64,000 nt of DNA from Arthrobacter oryzae (GTDB lineage Bacteria; Actinomycetota; Actinomycetes; Actinomycetales; Micrococcaceae): contig NZ_CP132204.1 of assembly GCF_030718995.1 (NCBI RefSeq), positions 3,286,001-3,350,000 of the forward strand. Direction: 5' to 3'. The translations under genes were made by a program, and so were the position numbers. This document shows positions 16,716 to 25,006 of this stretch, piece by piece. Each line of letters opens with the position of its first letter. Position 1 is the stretch's first letter. A model generated the notes under the pieces. That model was given only the letters and a program-made list of their open reading frames with translations, was not told the DNA's origin and searched no databases.

Positions 16716-18780
16716 TCCCGGGGCCGGAGAAACCAGCGGCTCCGCCGGCGAGGAGTTCGTCATCGAACTCCTCGACCGGGCAGTGTCCGGCATGGGCGGA
16801 CAAAGCCGCAGCGGCCAGCACGAAATGGCCCGGCAGGTGGCGCGCGCTATCGACAGCGGCGACCACCTGCTGGTCCAGGCCGGAACGGGCACGGGCAAGT
16901 CCCTCGCGTACCTGATTCCGCTGATTGCCCATTCACAGGCCAGCGATAAACCCACGTTGGTGTCCACGGCCACCCTTGCCCTGCAGACACAGATCGTGGG
17001 CAGGGACCTGCCCCGGCTGCTCGAAACCATCAACCCCGCCCTGGAGCGCCCCGTCAAGGTCGCGCTGGTCAAGGGCAGGGCAAATTACGTGTGCCGGCAC
17101 AAGCTCGACGGCGGATTCCCCTCCGAAGAACCGTCGGAGGGGCAGCTCTTCTCCCTGGGCGAGGACACCAGCGTTCCGCACTTTGCCGCCTCTTTGGGCG
17201 GCCCTGCATCCCAGCTGGGCAAGGAAGTGGTCCGGCTCCGCGAGTGGGCGGAGAAGACCGCCACAGGGGACCGTGACGAACTGATGCCCGGCGTGACGGA
17301 CCGTGCCTGGCGGCAGGTGTCCGTCACCTCGATGGAATGCCTGGGCGCGCAGAAATGCCCCATGGCCGCCGAGTGCTTCAGTGAACTCGCCCGGCAGGAC
17401 GCCGCCGAGGCCGACGTTGTGGTGACCAACCACGCGATGCTGGCCGTCAGCGCGTTCGAAGGCCTCGCGGTCCTGCCGGAGTACGACGTCGTGGTGGTTG
17501 ACGAGGCGCACGAGCTGCAGGACCGTGTGACGGGAGCAGTCTCCGGCCAGCTGTCCGTGGCCATGGTCCATGCCGCCGCCTCAGGTGCCCGCAAAAACAC
17601 GGGTATCACGGTTGATGCGCTCAACAACGCCGCCGCGAACCTCGAACTCGCCATCGCCGGGGTTCCCAGCGGTCTCCTGCCCAACGGGCTCAACGACGAA
17701 CAGCTCGACTGCGTGGACCAGTTGCGGGAAGCCTGCCGCGCGGCCCTCTCCGACTCCAAAGGCGACAGCGCCAACACGGCCGACGGCGGGCGGCAGCTCG
17801 CGCGCTCTCGCCTCATGGTCATCCTTGAACTCTGTGAGCGCCTGATTGCCGCCCGGGAAAACCGGGAGGTGGTCTGGTTTTCGCGGAACAGCACCTTCGA
17901 CCCGCACCAGGGCTACTCGCAGCCGGATGACGCCGCGCCGGCCCTGATCAACATTGCCCCGCTGAGCGTGGCCGGGAAGCTCCGCGACGGGCTCTTTGCC
18001 GGCCACACCGTTGTCCTTACGTCTGCCACCCTGGCGATTGGATCGGCCTTCGAACCGGCTGCGGGAGGGCTGGGGCTGGTGGGACCGGGCGCACCCAGCT
18101 GGACAGGCGTGGATGTCGGTTCCCCGTTCGACTACCCCAAACAGGGGATTCTGTACGTGGCCAGCCATCTGCCGAAGCCGGGACGCGGGACATCGCCCGA
18201 AGCGCTGGACGAGTTGGAGAAACTCATCCGGGCCTCGAACGGCGGTGCGCTGTGCCTCTTCTCGTCGCGGCGGGCAGCGGAGGAAGCGGCCGAGGCGATG
18301 AGGCCACGCCTGGATGTCAGCATCCTGTGCCAGGGGGAATCAACCATGACGGCGCTGGTGCGGCAGTTTGCGGACGAACCGGACACCTGTCTTTTCGGCA
18401 CCATGTCGCTCTGGCAGGGAGTGGACGTTCCCGGCGGTTCGTGCCGGCTGGTGGTCATCGACCGTATCCCCTTCCCGCGGCCGGACGATCCGCTTATGAC
18501 CGCACGTTCCCGGGCTGTGGCGCAGGCGGGGGGCAACGGTTTTATGTCGGTGTCGGCCACGCACGCCGCTATCCGGCTCGCCCAGGGCGCCGGCCGGCTC
18601 ATCCGCTCCACGGGCGACAAAGGGGTTGTGGCTGTCCTTGACTCCAGGTTGTCCACTGAACGCTACGGGGGCTTCCTGCGGGCCGCCCTGCCGCCGTTCT
18701 GGCCCACCACTGATCCCGCGATCGCTGTTGCTGCACTGTCAAGGCTGGCAAAGGCTCCGGCGGAGGTTGCCGGCGCCTGA
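16708..18780 (+). CDS. dinG: ATP-dependent DNA helicase, DinG/XPD family
   Basis: A 690-residue superfamily 2 helicase. Walker A is AGTGTGKSLAY (about 58-68), the DEAH box is VVVVDEAHELQD, and motif VI is QGAGRLIRS near the end. Four cysteines around residues 131 and 212-228 (VCRHKLDGG; MECLGAQKCPMAAECF) fit the Fe-S cluster of XPD/DinG proteins. Such enzymes unwind 5'-3' and resolve R-loops or G-quadruplexes. The start ATG overlaps the hflX stop region. No LexA box lies directly in front, unlike E. coli dinG, so SOS control is not evident although lexA is the next gene. Confidence 0.9.
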   Translation: MSDPGAGETSGSAGEEFVIELLDRAVSGMGGQSRSGQHEMARQVARAIDSGDHLLVQAGTGTGKSLAYLIPLIAHSQASDKPTLVSTATLALQTQIVGRDLPRLLETINPALERPVKVALVKGRANYVCRHKLDGGFPSEEPSEGQLFSLGEDTSVPHFAASLGGPASQLGKEVVRLREWAEKTATGDRDELMPGVTDRAWRQVSVTSMECLGAQKCPMAAECFSELARQDAAEADVVVTNHAMLAVSAFEGLAVLPEYDVVVVDEAHELQDRVTGAVSGQLSVAMVHAAASGARKNTGITVDALNNAAANLELAIAGVPSGLLPNGLNDEQLDCVDQLREACRAALSDSKGDSANTADGGRQLARSRLMVILELCERLIAARENREVVWFSRNSTFDPHQGYSQPDDAAPALINIAPLSVAGKLRDGLFAGHTVVLTSATLAIGSAFEPAAGGLGLVGPGAPSWTGVDVGSPFDYPKQGILYVASHLPKPGRGTSPEALDELEKLIRASNGGALCLFSSRRAAEEAAEAMRPRLDVSILCQGESTMTALVRQFADEPDTCLFGTMSLWQGVDVPGGSCRLVVIDRIPFPRPDDPLMTARSRAVAQAGGNGFMSVSATHAAIRLAQGAGRLIRSTGDKGVVAVLDSRLSTERYGGFLRAALPPFWPTTDPAIAVAALSRLAKAPAEVAGA

Positions 18781-18784
18781 CGAG

Positions 18785-18820
18785 GCCGCCGCCGCCCGCC
18801 GGTTCCGGCGGGGCGGCGGC
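18785..18820. terminator. GC-rich hairpin between convergent helicase gene and lexA
   Basis: Nearly perfect pairing of a GCC-rich left arm (from 18785) with GGCGGGGCGGCGGC (18807-18820), interrupted by one bulged G, around a GGTTCC loop. It is placed between the two convergent stops and can serve both directions. Confidence 0.6.
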
Positions 18821-18832
18821 TATAGCAGGCGG

Positions 18833-19582
18833 CTACAGCGAGCGGAGAACCGAAACGACCTTGCCCATGATGTTGGCGTGATCGCCGAGGATGGGCTCGT
18901 ACTGCGTGTTCTGGGGCAACAGCCAGGTGTGGCCATCGCGCTGGCGGAAGGTCTTCACCGTCGCCTCGTCGTCGAGCAGGGCGGCAACGATGTCGCCGTT
19001 GACGGCGTCACTCTGCCGGCGGACCACAACCCAGTCGCCGTCGCAGATTGCCGCGTCGATCATGGAGTCGCCGGTCACCTTCAGCATAAAAAGCTCGCCA
19101 TGGCCGACCAGCTGCCTTGGCAGCGGCATCACGTCCTCAACCATCTGGTCGGCCAGGATCGGCCCGCCCGCCGCAATCCGCCCCACCAGGGGGACCATGG
19201 CCGTGTCCGTTGCCGTGGCCAGTTCGGAAACAGCCAATCCGCCAACGGTGCGCAGCCGTGCAGGCTTCTCCACGCCGGAGATTTTGGCGGTGCCCTCGTC
19301 CAGGGTCAGCGGCATCAGGACTTCCATCGCGCGCGGGCGTTTCGGGTCACGCCGGAGGTAGCCCAGTTTTTCGAGCTGGGAGAGTTGGTGGGTGACGCTG
19401 GACAGGCTGGCCAGGCCAACGGTGTCACCAATTTCGCGCATCGACGGCGGATAGCCGTTGTCGTTGACGGACCGCTGGATCGTTTCCAGAATCTTCTTCT
19501 GCCGTACCGTGAGGCCCTTCGGCTTCGCTGGTGGCTGCTGGCTCCGCTGGGTAGCCCTGCCGCCGGTGGCTTGTGCTGCCAT
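18833..19582 (-). CDS. lexA: SOS repressor LexA
   Basis: Represses DNA-damage genes until RecA-stimulated self-cleavage. The 249 residues have an N-terminal winged HTH ([20 protein letters not shown], then [19 protein letters not shown]) and an S24 peptidase domain with the A138-G139 cleavage bond (IAAGGPI), nucleophile S173 (GDSM) and base K210 (ATVKTF). ATG 19582 is chosen; TTG 19591 (adding LAN) is an alternative, and AAAGG lies upstream of both. The promoter is TTGAAA-N17-TACGTT with a LexA box over the -35, so it is self-repressed. It is divergent from the LysM gene, as for mycobacterial lexA-Rv2719c. Confidence 0.97.
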   Translation of the reverse strand: MAAQATGGRATQRSQQPPAKPKGLTVRQKKILETIQRSVNDNGYPPSMREIGDTVGLASLSSVTHQLSQLEKLGYLRRDPKRPRAMEVLMPLTLDEGTAKISGVEKPARLRTVGGLAVSELATATDTAMVPLVGRIAAGGPILADQMVEDVMPLPRQLVGHGELFMLKVTGDSMIDAAICDGDWVVVRRQSDAVNGDIVAALLDDEATVKTFRQRDGHTWLLPQNTQYEPILGDHANIMGKVVSVLRSL

Positions 19583-19697
19583 GTTCGCCAACGCCTTTCC
19601 GTTCCGCCCGGCATCCGTGGCTGCAGCTGCCGGGAACTTCCGGCCTGAAATGTCAGACCCTGCTGATCAACTGCAGAAGTGGTTGTTCTGTAGCTCA

Positions 19698-19726
19698 AAC
19701 GTAGGCCAGCCTCATAGCTTTTTCAA
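19698..19726 (-). promoter_or_regulatory. lexA promoter
   Basis: On the minus strand TTGAAA (19726-19721) and TACGTT (19703-19698) are separated by 17 nt. The -35 lies inside the LexA box at 19723-19738. Confidence 0.65.
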
Positions 19727-19738
19727 ACATTTGTTCTA
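19723..19738. promoter_or_regulatory. LexA box of lexA
   Basis: TCAAACATTTGTTCTA matches TCGAAC-N4-GTTCGA at 10 of 12 positions and is itself nearly palindromic. It covers the lexA -35. Confidence 0.8.
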
Positions 19739-19789
19739 GTGAGTCTCGACAATGTTCGTTGATAAGTGCTAGAACAGAACCAGCAAAGT

Positions 19790-19805
19790 TCGAATATGTG
19801 TTCTA
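19790..19805. promoter_or_regulatory. LexA box of the LysM-protein gene
   Basis: TCGAATATGTGTTCTA matches the SOS consensus at 10 of 12 positions and overlaps the -10-like TAGTCT (19804-19809) for the rightward gene. The two boxes are 67 nt apart centre to centre, so each divergent gene has its own operator. Confidence 0.78.
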
Positions 19806-19908
19806 GTCTGAAGTCCTGTTCGGTTTTATGTTCGATAGCCGGAAGCGGGCGGACGGCGGTTTGGGGAACACGGCGGGCGGCACAGTCAGGTCCAGGAGGG
19901 CTCAGTTC

Positions 19909-20364
19909 ATGTCAGCAACAAGCGCTATTCAGGGTTCGAATAATGAAGGTTCACCCATCCGGGGAGCCCAAGCCGCAGGAATGCAGGCCTTCAACTGGGA
20001 GGAGCGTCCCGCAGCGAAAGCTGTTAAGACGGCCAAGGCCAGGGCCGTGCAGCCGCCGCTCCGACTGACGCGCAGGGGGCGCATCGTTCTTGTGGGCGTG
20101 CCGCTGATCCTGGTGTCCATAGTGCTGATCTCGCTGGCCGGGCTCCTGAATTCGCCGGCGAAAGCCGCGGATTCAGCGTCCGAGCTGTCGTTGACCCCCA
20201 CCGTGTCCGTGACGGTCCAGCCGGGGCAGTCCCTCTGGGAGATCGCCGGGACCGTGTCCCCGGAACGGGACACCCGCGACGTCGTCGCCGATATCGTCCA
20301 GCTCAACAACCTGGACGGCGGCAGGGTCATGCCGGGCCAGCAGATTTTTGTTCCCTCAAACTAA
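19909..20364 (+). CDS. LysM-domain membrane protein, SOS-induced type
   Basis: A 151-residue protein with a basic cytoplasmic N-terminus, one membrane helix (IVLVGVPLILVSIVLISLAGLL, about residues 65-86) and an extracellular LysM peptidoglycan-binding domain (about 102-150: VTVQPGQSLWEIAGTV to MPGQQIFVPS). By position and architecture it corresponds to Rv2719c/ChiZ and corynebacterial DivS, which act on the cell wall or division after DNA damage. ATG 19909 is preferred because AGGAGG (19894-19899) has 9-nt spacing; ATG 19828 is in frame but has no ribosome binding site. A LexA box lies upstream. The division-arrest role is inferred. Confidence 0.85.
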   Translation: MSATSAIQGSNNEGSPIRGAQAAGMQAFNWEERPAAKAVKTAKARAVQPPLRLTRRGRIVLVGVPLILVSIVLISLAGLLNSPAKAADSASELSLTPTVSVTVQPGQSLWEIAGTVSPERDTRDVVADIVQLNNLDGGRVMPGQQIFVPSN

Positions 20365-20451
20365 GCCTCGGGCATGCCGCCTGGAGCCTCCGGCCATCGG
20401 GCCCCGGCGGCTCAGCGGCGTCACAGTTTCAATGGCCCGGCCACCCTCACT

Positions 20452-20457
20452 TAAACT
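20452..20457 (+). promoter_or_regulatory. -10 element of hisC (leaderless start)
   Basis: TAAACT ends 6 nt before the hisC GTG at 20464; no Shine-Dalgarno sequence is present. Confidence 0.45.
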
Positions 20458-20463
20458 GTTGAA

Positions 20464-21582
20464 GTGACTGACCAGCTAGAGCGACTGAACAGACTTCCCC
20501 TCCGGACCAACCTGCGGGGCCTCACTCCGTACGGTGCACCGCAGCTGGACGTTCCCATCCTGCTCAACGTCAACGAGAACACCCATGGCGTTCCGGCTGA
20601 TGTCCTGGTGGCCATCTCGGAGGCCGTGACGGCTGCCGCCGCTGGATTGAACCGCTACCCGGACCGTGAGTTCACCGAACTCCGGGAGCGCCTGGCGGAG
20701 TACCTGGGCCACGGCCTGGGGGCCGAGAACATCTGGGCCGCCAACGGGTCCAACGAAGTGCTGCAACAGATCCTGCAGGCATTCGGCGGCCCGGGGCGTA
20801 CAGCCCTCGGATTTCCGCCCACGTACTCCATGTACCCGCTGCTGGCCAGCGGGACCGATACCGGATACATCGCCGGCCAGCGTGCGGATGACTATGGCCT
20901 CAGTGCCGAATCGGCGGCGCGGCAGGTCCGGGAACTTCAACCAAACGTTGTCTTCCTGTGCTCACCCAACAACCCCACCGGCACCGGCCTGGGGCTCGAC
21001 GTCGTGGAAGCCGTGTACGAAGCGGGCGAAGCGAGCCAGACTGTGGTGATCGTCGACGAGGCGTACCACGAATTTGCGCACGACGGCACGCCCAGCGCCC
21101 TGACTCTGCTTCCGGGCCGTGAGCGCCTGATCGTCTCCCGCACCATGAGCAAGGCTTTCGCTCTCGCCGGAGCTCGCCTCGGCTACATGGCGGCGGCACC
21201 TGAGGTTGCGGACGCCCTGAGGCTGGTGCGGCTGCCCTACCACCTGTCGGCCATCACCCAGGCCACCGCCCTGGCTGCCCTGACGCACCGCGAGGCCCTC
21301 ATGGCCGACGTCGAAGACATCAAGCGGCAGCGCGACAGGATCGTCACCGAGCTGACGCGGATGGGACTCAAGCCTGCCGCGTCCGATTCCAACTACGTCT
21401 TCTTCGGCGGACTGGAGAACCCCCATGAGGTCTGGCAGGGGCTGCTCGACCGCGGCGTCCTGATTAGGGATGTGGGGATCCCCGGGCACTTGCGGGTTAC
21501 AGCCGGCACTGAGACGGAAACCACAGCCTTCCTGGAGGCCCTGGAACTGATCCTGACCGGTCAGCCCAGCGTCCCGGCCTAA
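20464..21582 (+). CDS. hisC: Histidinol-phosphate aminotransferase
   Basis: A PLP-dependent class I/II aminotransferase converting imidazole-acetol phosphate to histidinol phosphate. The 372-residue protein shows LNVNENTHG near the N-terminus, NGSNEVLQQI, SPNNPTGTG, VDEAYHEFA and the PLP-lysine segment SRTMSKAFALAGARLGY. The GTG start 20464 has a -10 hexamer 6 nt upstream. No hisD precedes it in this window, whereas hisD-hisC is usual; hisB follows after 93 nt. Aromatic aminotransferase activity cannot be excluded for the family, but the his context decides. Confidence 0.95.
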   Translation: MTDQLERLNRLPLRTNLRGLTPYGAPQLDVPILLNVNENTHGVPADVLVAISEAVTAAAAGLNRYPDREFTELRERLAEYLGHGLGAENIWAANGSNEVLQQILQAFGGPGRTALGFPPTYSMYPLLASGTDTGYIAGQRADDYGLSAESAARQVRELQPNVVFLCSPNNPTGTGLGLDVVEAVYEAGEASQTVVIVDEAYHEFAHDGTPSALTLLPGRERLIVSRTMSKAFALAGARLGYMAAAPEVADALRLVRLPYHLSAITQATALAALTHREALMADVEDIKRQRDRIVTELTRMGLKPAASDSNYVFFGGLENPHEVWQGLLDRGVLIRDVGIPGHLRVTAGTETETTAFLEALELILTGQPSVPA

Positions 21583-21675
21583 ACTGGAGTCGGACCCCCG
21601 GGTTCCCGGGGGAACCACTTCCCGGGAACCAGCACCCAGACGGTATTTTCTCCTGACATCCAAAGGACACAACAC

Positions 21676-22302
21676 ATGAGCACCACCGGATCCACTGCTG
21701 TCGAGGCCCGGACCGCACGCATGGAGCGTTCCACGAGCGAATCGTCCGTGCTGGTCGAGATCAACCTTGACGGCTCGGGCATCTCGGACATCAGCACCTC
21801 GGTTCCGTTCTATGACCACATGCTGACTGCTCTGTGCAAGCACTCACTCATCGATATGACGGTCAAGGCGACGGGGGACATCCACATCGACGTCCACCAT
21901 ACGGTGGAGGATGTGGCCATCACGTTCGGCGAAGTGCTTCGGACCGCCCTCGGCAACAAGGCGGGGATCCGCCGTTTCGGGGAAGCCACGGTTCCCCTGG
22001 ACGAAGCCCTGGCCCACGCCGTCGTTGATGTCTCCGGGCGGCCGTACCTGGTGCACGGCGGCGAGCCGGCCGGTCAGGAATACCACCTGATCGGCGGACA
22101 CTTCACGGGTTCCCTGACCCGCCACGTCTTCGAAGCAATCACCCTGCACGCCGGCATCTGCCTGCACATGAACGTCATCGCCGGCCGGGACCCGCACCAC
22201 ATCGTGGAAGCACAGTTCAAGGCATTCGCTCGGGCGCTGCGCGCAGCCGTAGAGCCGGACCCCCGCGTGGAGGGCATCCCGTCCACCAAGGGCGCACTGT
22301 GA
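21676..22302 (+). CDS. hisB: Imidazoleglycerol-phosphate dehydratase
   Basis: A manganese enzyme dehydrating imidazole glycerol phosphate to imidazole acetol phosphate in histidine synthesis. The 208-residue protein is the monofunctional form, without the phosphatase domain of E. coli HisB. The metal-binding histidine clusters are visible as [29 protein letters not shown] and [12 protein letters not shown]. The ATG 21676 is preceded by AAAGGA at 21661-21666. The stop overlaps the hisH GTG (GTGA), giving tight coupling. Confidence 0.97.
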   Translation: MSTTGSTAVEARTARMERSTSESSVLVEINLDGSGISDISTSVPFYDHMLTALCKHSLIDMTVKATGDIHIDVHHTVEDVAITFGEVLRTALGNKAGIRRFGEATVPLDEALAHAVVDVSGRPYLVHGGEPAGQEYHLIGGHFTGSLTRHVFEAITLHAGICLHMNVIAGRDPHHIVEAQFKAFARALRAAVEPDPRVEGIPSTKGAL

Positions 22303-23060
22303 CCGGCCCGATCCTCCGCGACGGGGCAATCCTGGACCCTGCCGCGAGTGCGAAACCGGCGTCCCCCGAGGGGAAACCCACGGTTACCGTCCTGGACTAC
22401 GGCTCCGGGAACGTCCGCTCGGCCGTCCGGGCGCTGGAGCGGGCGGGTGCCGAAGTCATCCTCAGCGCCAAGCCGGAAGACGTCCTGAATGCCGACGGAC
22501 TGCTGGTCCCCGGGGTCGGTGCCTTCGAAACGGTGATGCGCGAGCTCAAGGCAGTGGACGCGATCCGGATGATCGGCCGGCGGGTGGCCGGCGGCCGGCC
22601 CGTCCTGGGAATCTGCGTGGGCCTCCAAGTGCTGTTCGAGGCAGGCGTCGAGCACGGCACCGAGGCCGAGGGCATGGGGGAGTGGCCCGGAAAAGTGGAA
22701 CTGCTGCCTGCAGAGGTTGTGCCCCACATGGGCTGGAACACCGTCAAGGTCCCGGAAGGGTCCAGGCTCTTCGAAGGCGTCGAAAACGAGCGCTTCTACT
22801 TCGTCCACTCCTACGGCGTGCAGCACTGGGACTTCGACGTCATCCAGCCGCGCATGGCTGCCCCGCTGGTCACCTGGTCGGAGCATGGCGCACCGTTCGT
22901 CGCCGCCGTGGAGAACGGCCCCCTGTGCGCCACCCAGTTCCACCCGGAAAAGTCCGGCGACGCCGGCGCCCGGCTTCTCCGCAACTGGGTCAACGGCCTG
23001 CGCCGCGGCAAAGGCGACGCCACAGCACCCACGGCCGCCGGTGCCGGACCGGCCGCCTAG
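22299..23060 (+). CDS. hisH: Imidazole glycerol phosphate synthase, glutaminase subunit
   Basis: Class I glutamine amidotransferase that feeds ammonia to HisF; together they make IGP and AICAR. The 253-residue protein has a 30-residue N-terminal extension and a low-complexity tail. The catalytic triad is present: Cys in [10 protein letters not shown], His in TQFHPEKS and the neighbouring Glu. The oxyanion segment is [11 protein letters not shown]. The GTG start overlaps the hisB stop by 4 nt. The partner hisF is not in the window. The next ATG directly abuts the stop codon. Confidence 0.94.
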   Translation: MTGPILRDGAILDPAASAKPASPEGKPTVTVLDYGSGNVRSAVRALERAGAEVILSAKPEDVLNADGLLVPGVGAFETVMRELKAVDAIRMIGRRVAGGRPVLGICVGLQVLFEAGVEHGTEAEGMGEWPGKVELLPAEVVPHMGWNTVKVPEGSRLFEGVENERFYFVHSYGVQHWDFDVIQPRMAAPLVTWSEHGAPFVAAVENGPLCATQFHPEKSGDAGARLLRNWVNGLRRGKGDATAPTAAGAGPAA

Positions 23061-23219
23061 ATGTGGTCGATAGTCCTGATGGGCCTCGCCGGCCTGCTGG
23101 TTGGCGGGGCACTGTCCTTCAGGCAGCAGCACAAGCCGCTCTGGACCCAGGTCGTGTTCTACGTGCTGGCCGGTATGTCGCTGCTGGCCGCCTACCTGCT
23201 TACCCTGCCGGCAAACTGA
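23061..23219 (+). CDS. Small two-helix membrane protein
   Basis: A 52-residue ORF whose ATG immediately follows the hisH TAG and ends 52 nt before hisA. It has two hydrophobic helices, [18 protein letters not shown] (1-18) and [17 protein letters not shown] (about 31-47), joined by a polar loop ([12 protein letters not shown]). Codon third positions are almost all G or C, as in the real genes around it. I do not recognise a family. Its place inside the histidine operon suggests co-expression, not a role in the pathway. Confidence 0.72.
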   Translation: MWSIVLMGLAGLLVGGALSFRQQHKPLWTQVVFYVLAGMSLLAAYLLTLPAN

Positions 23220-23271
23220 CCGCGCAACTCCAAGATCACCGCAGCTCCACTACAACCCCGAGGACTCCAAC

Positions 23272-24018
23272 ATGACCACCGAAACGCCGCTGCCCGTACT
23301 GGAACTGCTGCCCGCCGTCGACGTCGTGGACGGCCAGGCGGTCCGTCTGGTCCAGGGCGAAGCCGGCAGTGAGACGAGCTACGGCACCCCGCTGGAAGCT
23401 GCCCTCAACTGGCAGGAACAGGGCGCCGAGTGGGTGCACCTGGTGGACCTGGATGCCGCCTTCGGCCGTGGCTCCAACGCCGGGCTGCTCCGTGAAGTTG
23501 TGGGCCGGCTCGATATCAAGGTGGAGCTCTCCGGCGGCCTGCGCGATGACGAATCGCTGGAAAAAGCCCTGGACCTCGGCGTTGCCCGGGTGAACCTCGG
23601 CACGGCGGCCCTGGAAAACCCGGAGTGGACGGCACGGGCCATCGACCGCTTCGGTGACAAGATCGCCGTCGGCCTTGACGTGCGCGGAACCACCTTGGCG
23701 GGTCGCGGCTGGACCAAGGAAGGCGGCGACCTCTGGGACGTTCTGGCACGTCTCGAAGAAGCCGGCTGCGCCCGCTACGTGGTCACCGACGTCACCAAGG
23801 ACGGCACCCTGCAGGGCCCCAACGTTGAGCTGCTCCGCCAGATGGTGGAGAAGACCGGCAAACCCGTGGTGGCCTCCGGCGGCATCTCCAGCCTCGAAGA
23901 CCTCAAGGTCCTGCGCTCCCTCGTTCCCCTGGGCGTGGAAGGGGCCATCGTCGGGAAGGCGCTCTACGCCGGTGCGTTTACGCTGCCGGAAGCGCTGGAC
24001 GTAGCAGGCCGCCGCTAG
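23272..24018 (+). CDS. hisA: Phosphoribosyl isomerase A (HisA, probably dual HisA/TrpF)
   Basis: A TIM-barrel isomerase for ProFAR in histidine synthesis; actinobacterial PriA enzymes also isomerise phosphoribosylanthranilate for tryptophan. The 248-residue protein has [19 protein letters not shown] with the catalytic Asp near residue 17, the half-barrel phosphate sites SGGLRDDES and [10 protein letters not shown], and [14 protein letters not shown] with the second catalytic Asp. ATG 23272 is chosen from homology; the frame extends upstream without similarity. Dual activity is inferred from the lineage, since trpF is usually missing there. Confidence 0.93.
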   Translation: MTTETPLPVLELLPAVDVVDGQAVRLVQGEAGSETSYGTPLEAALNWQEQGAEWVHLVDLDAAFGRGSNAGLLREVVGRLDIKVELSGGLRDDESLEKALDLGVARVNLGTAALENPEWTARAIDRFGDKIAVGLDVRGTTLAGRGWTKEGGDLWDVLARLEEAGCARYVVTDVTKDGTLQGPNVELLRQMVEKTGKPVVASGGISSLEDLKVLRSLVPLGVEGAIVGKALYAGAFTLPEALDVAGRR

Positions 24019-24031
24019 GCCAACAGCCACC

Positions 24032-24949
24032 ATGGAACAGCAACCTCCCGCATCCCGCGAACTGCCGGGCCACATCGCGGCCGCGCTGGCAGGCTCCGGC
24101 GGCGCCACGGACTCTGCCGGGCAGCCTTGGGCCGGCCGCAGCCTCGCCGGCGAGGATGCAAAGATCCACAACTTCGAGCACGACGACGGCACGGCCGACG
24201 CCGGTTACCTCGCCGCGGTTGCCGCGCTCCGCTCTGCTGAGGGCGACGAAGCTGCCGTGGTGGCGTCTCTGGCCGCTGCCAGGGTTTTCGTTCCGATCGT
24301 TGCCCAGCTGGCCGAGGAAAGCGAACACACGCACGGGCCTCACGCAAGCGGGCACGGTGACGACGGGATGCAGGCTGACAAGCTGCACGGCGACAAGCAG
24401 GCGGACATGGCGCTCGTGACGCTGAAGGCGCCGGACGGCCGGACGGCCATGCCGGTCTTCACCTCGGCTGCGGCGCTGGAAGCATGGCATCCGGACGCCC
24501 GCCCGGTGGCAGTGTACGCGGCGCGGGCCGCCCTGTCCGCGGTGGCTGAAGGAGCCGAGCTCCTCGTCCTCGACCCCGGCTCCGAGTACACGTTCGTGGT
24601 CCGCCGGCCCGCCGTCTGGGCCCTTGCCCAGCAGCAGGACTGGCTTCCGTCCTATGCCGATCCGGAGCTTGCCCGGGCCATGGCCGACGCAACGGCCGGT
24701 TATGCGGCCGTTAAGCGGGTCGAGCTCCAGCCGGGCGGCGGCGTGGCCTCGGCAACAGCCGGGGGCGCTGTCGTCCGCGGCGGCGGTCCGGGGCCGGAAC
24801 TCAGGGTGGTGCTGTACTTGGAAGATGGCCTCGATGCAGCAGGCGTCCAGGCGATCGTGGCAGGGCTAAACGCTGACTGGTCGCGGAATGCGGTCTTCGC
24901 CGAGCGCGTCGACTCGATCGAGGTAAAGTTGCAGCGCGCAACAGAATAG
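24032..24949 (+). CDS. SseB family protein
   Basis: A 305-residue soluble protein with an SseB-type N-terminal domain: an N-terminal helical part, a His-rich loop (TEESEHTHGPHASGHGDD region, about 95-112), then ALVTLKAPDGRTAMPVFTSAAALEAW, typical of SseB proteins. The C-terminal 100 residues (ELRVVLYLEDGLDAAGVQ) resemble the SseB C-terminal domain. Function is not established; one E. coli member was described as an enhancer of serine sensitivity. The start lies 13 nt after hisA, so it is the end of the his transcript. The His loop could bind metal, which is speculation. Confidence 0.82.
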   Translation: MEQQPPASRELPGHIAAALAGSGGATDSAGQPWAGRSLAGEDAKIHNFEHDDGTADAGYLAAVAALRSAEGDEAAVVASLAAARVFVPIVAQLAEESEHTHGPHASGHGDDGMQADKLHGDKQADMALVTLKAPDGRTAMPVFTSAAALEAWHPDARPVAVYAARAALSAVAEGAELLVLDPGSEYTFVVRRPAVWALAQQQDWLPSYADPELARAMADATAGYAAVKRVELQPGGGVASATAGGAVVRGGGPGPELRVVLYLEDGLDAAGVQAIVAGLNADWSRNAVFAERVDSIEVKLQRATE

Positions 24950-25006
24950 CTTGACGGCACGGGGACGCGTCCCGGTCTTGCCGCTGGCAGGATGAAGGAC
25001 GTACCC

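Noticed and set aside
19745..19762. Third LexA box (CGACAATGTTCG) between lexA and the LysM gene
   Set aside because: The half sites are separated by 3 nt instead of 4 and the left half deviates, so it is not counted.
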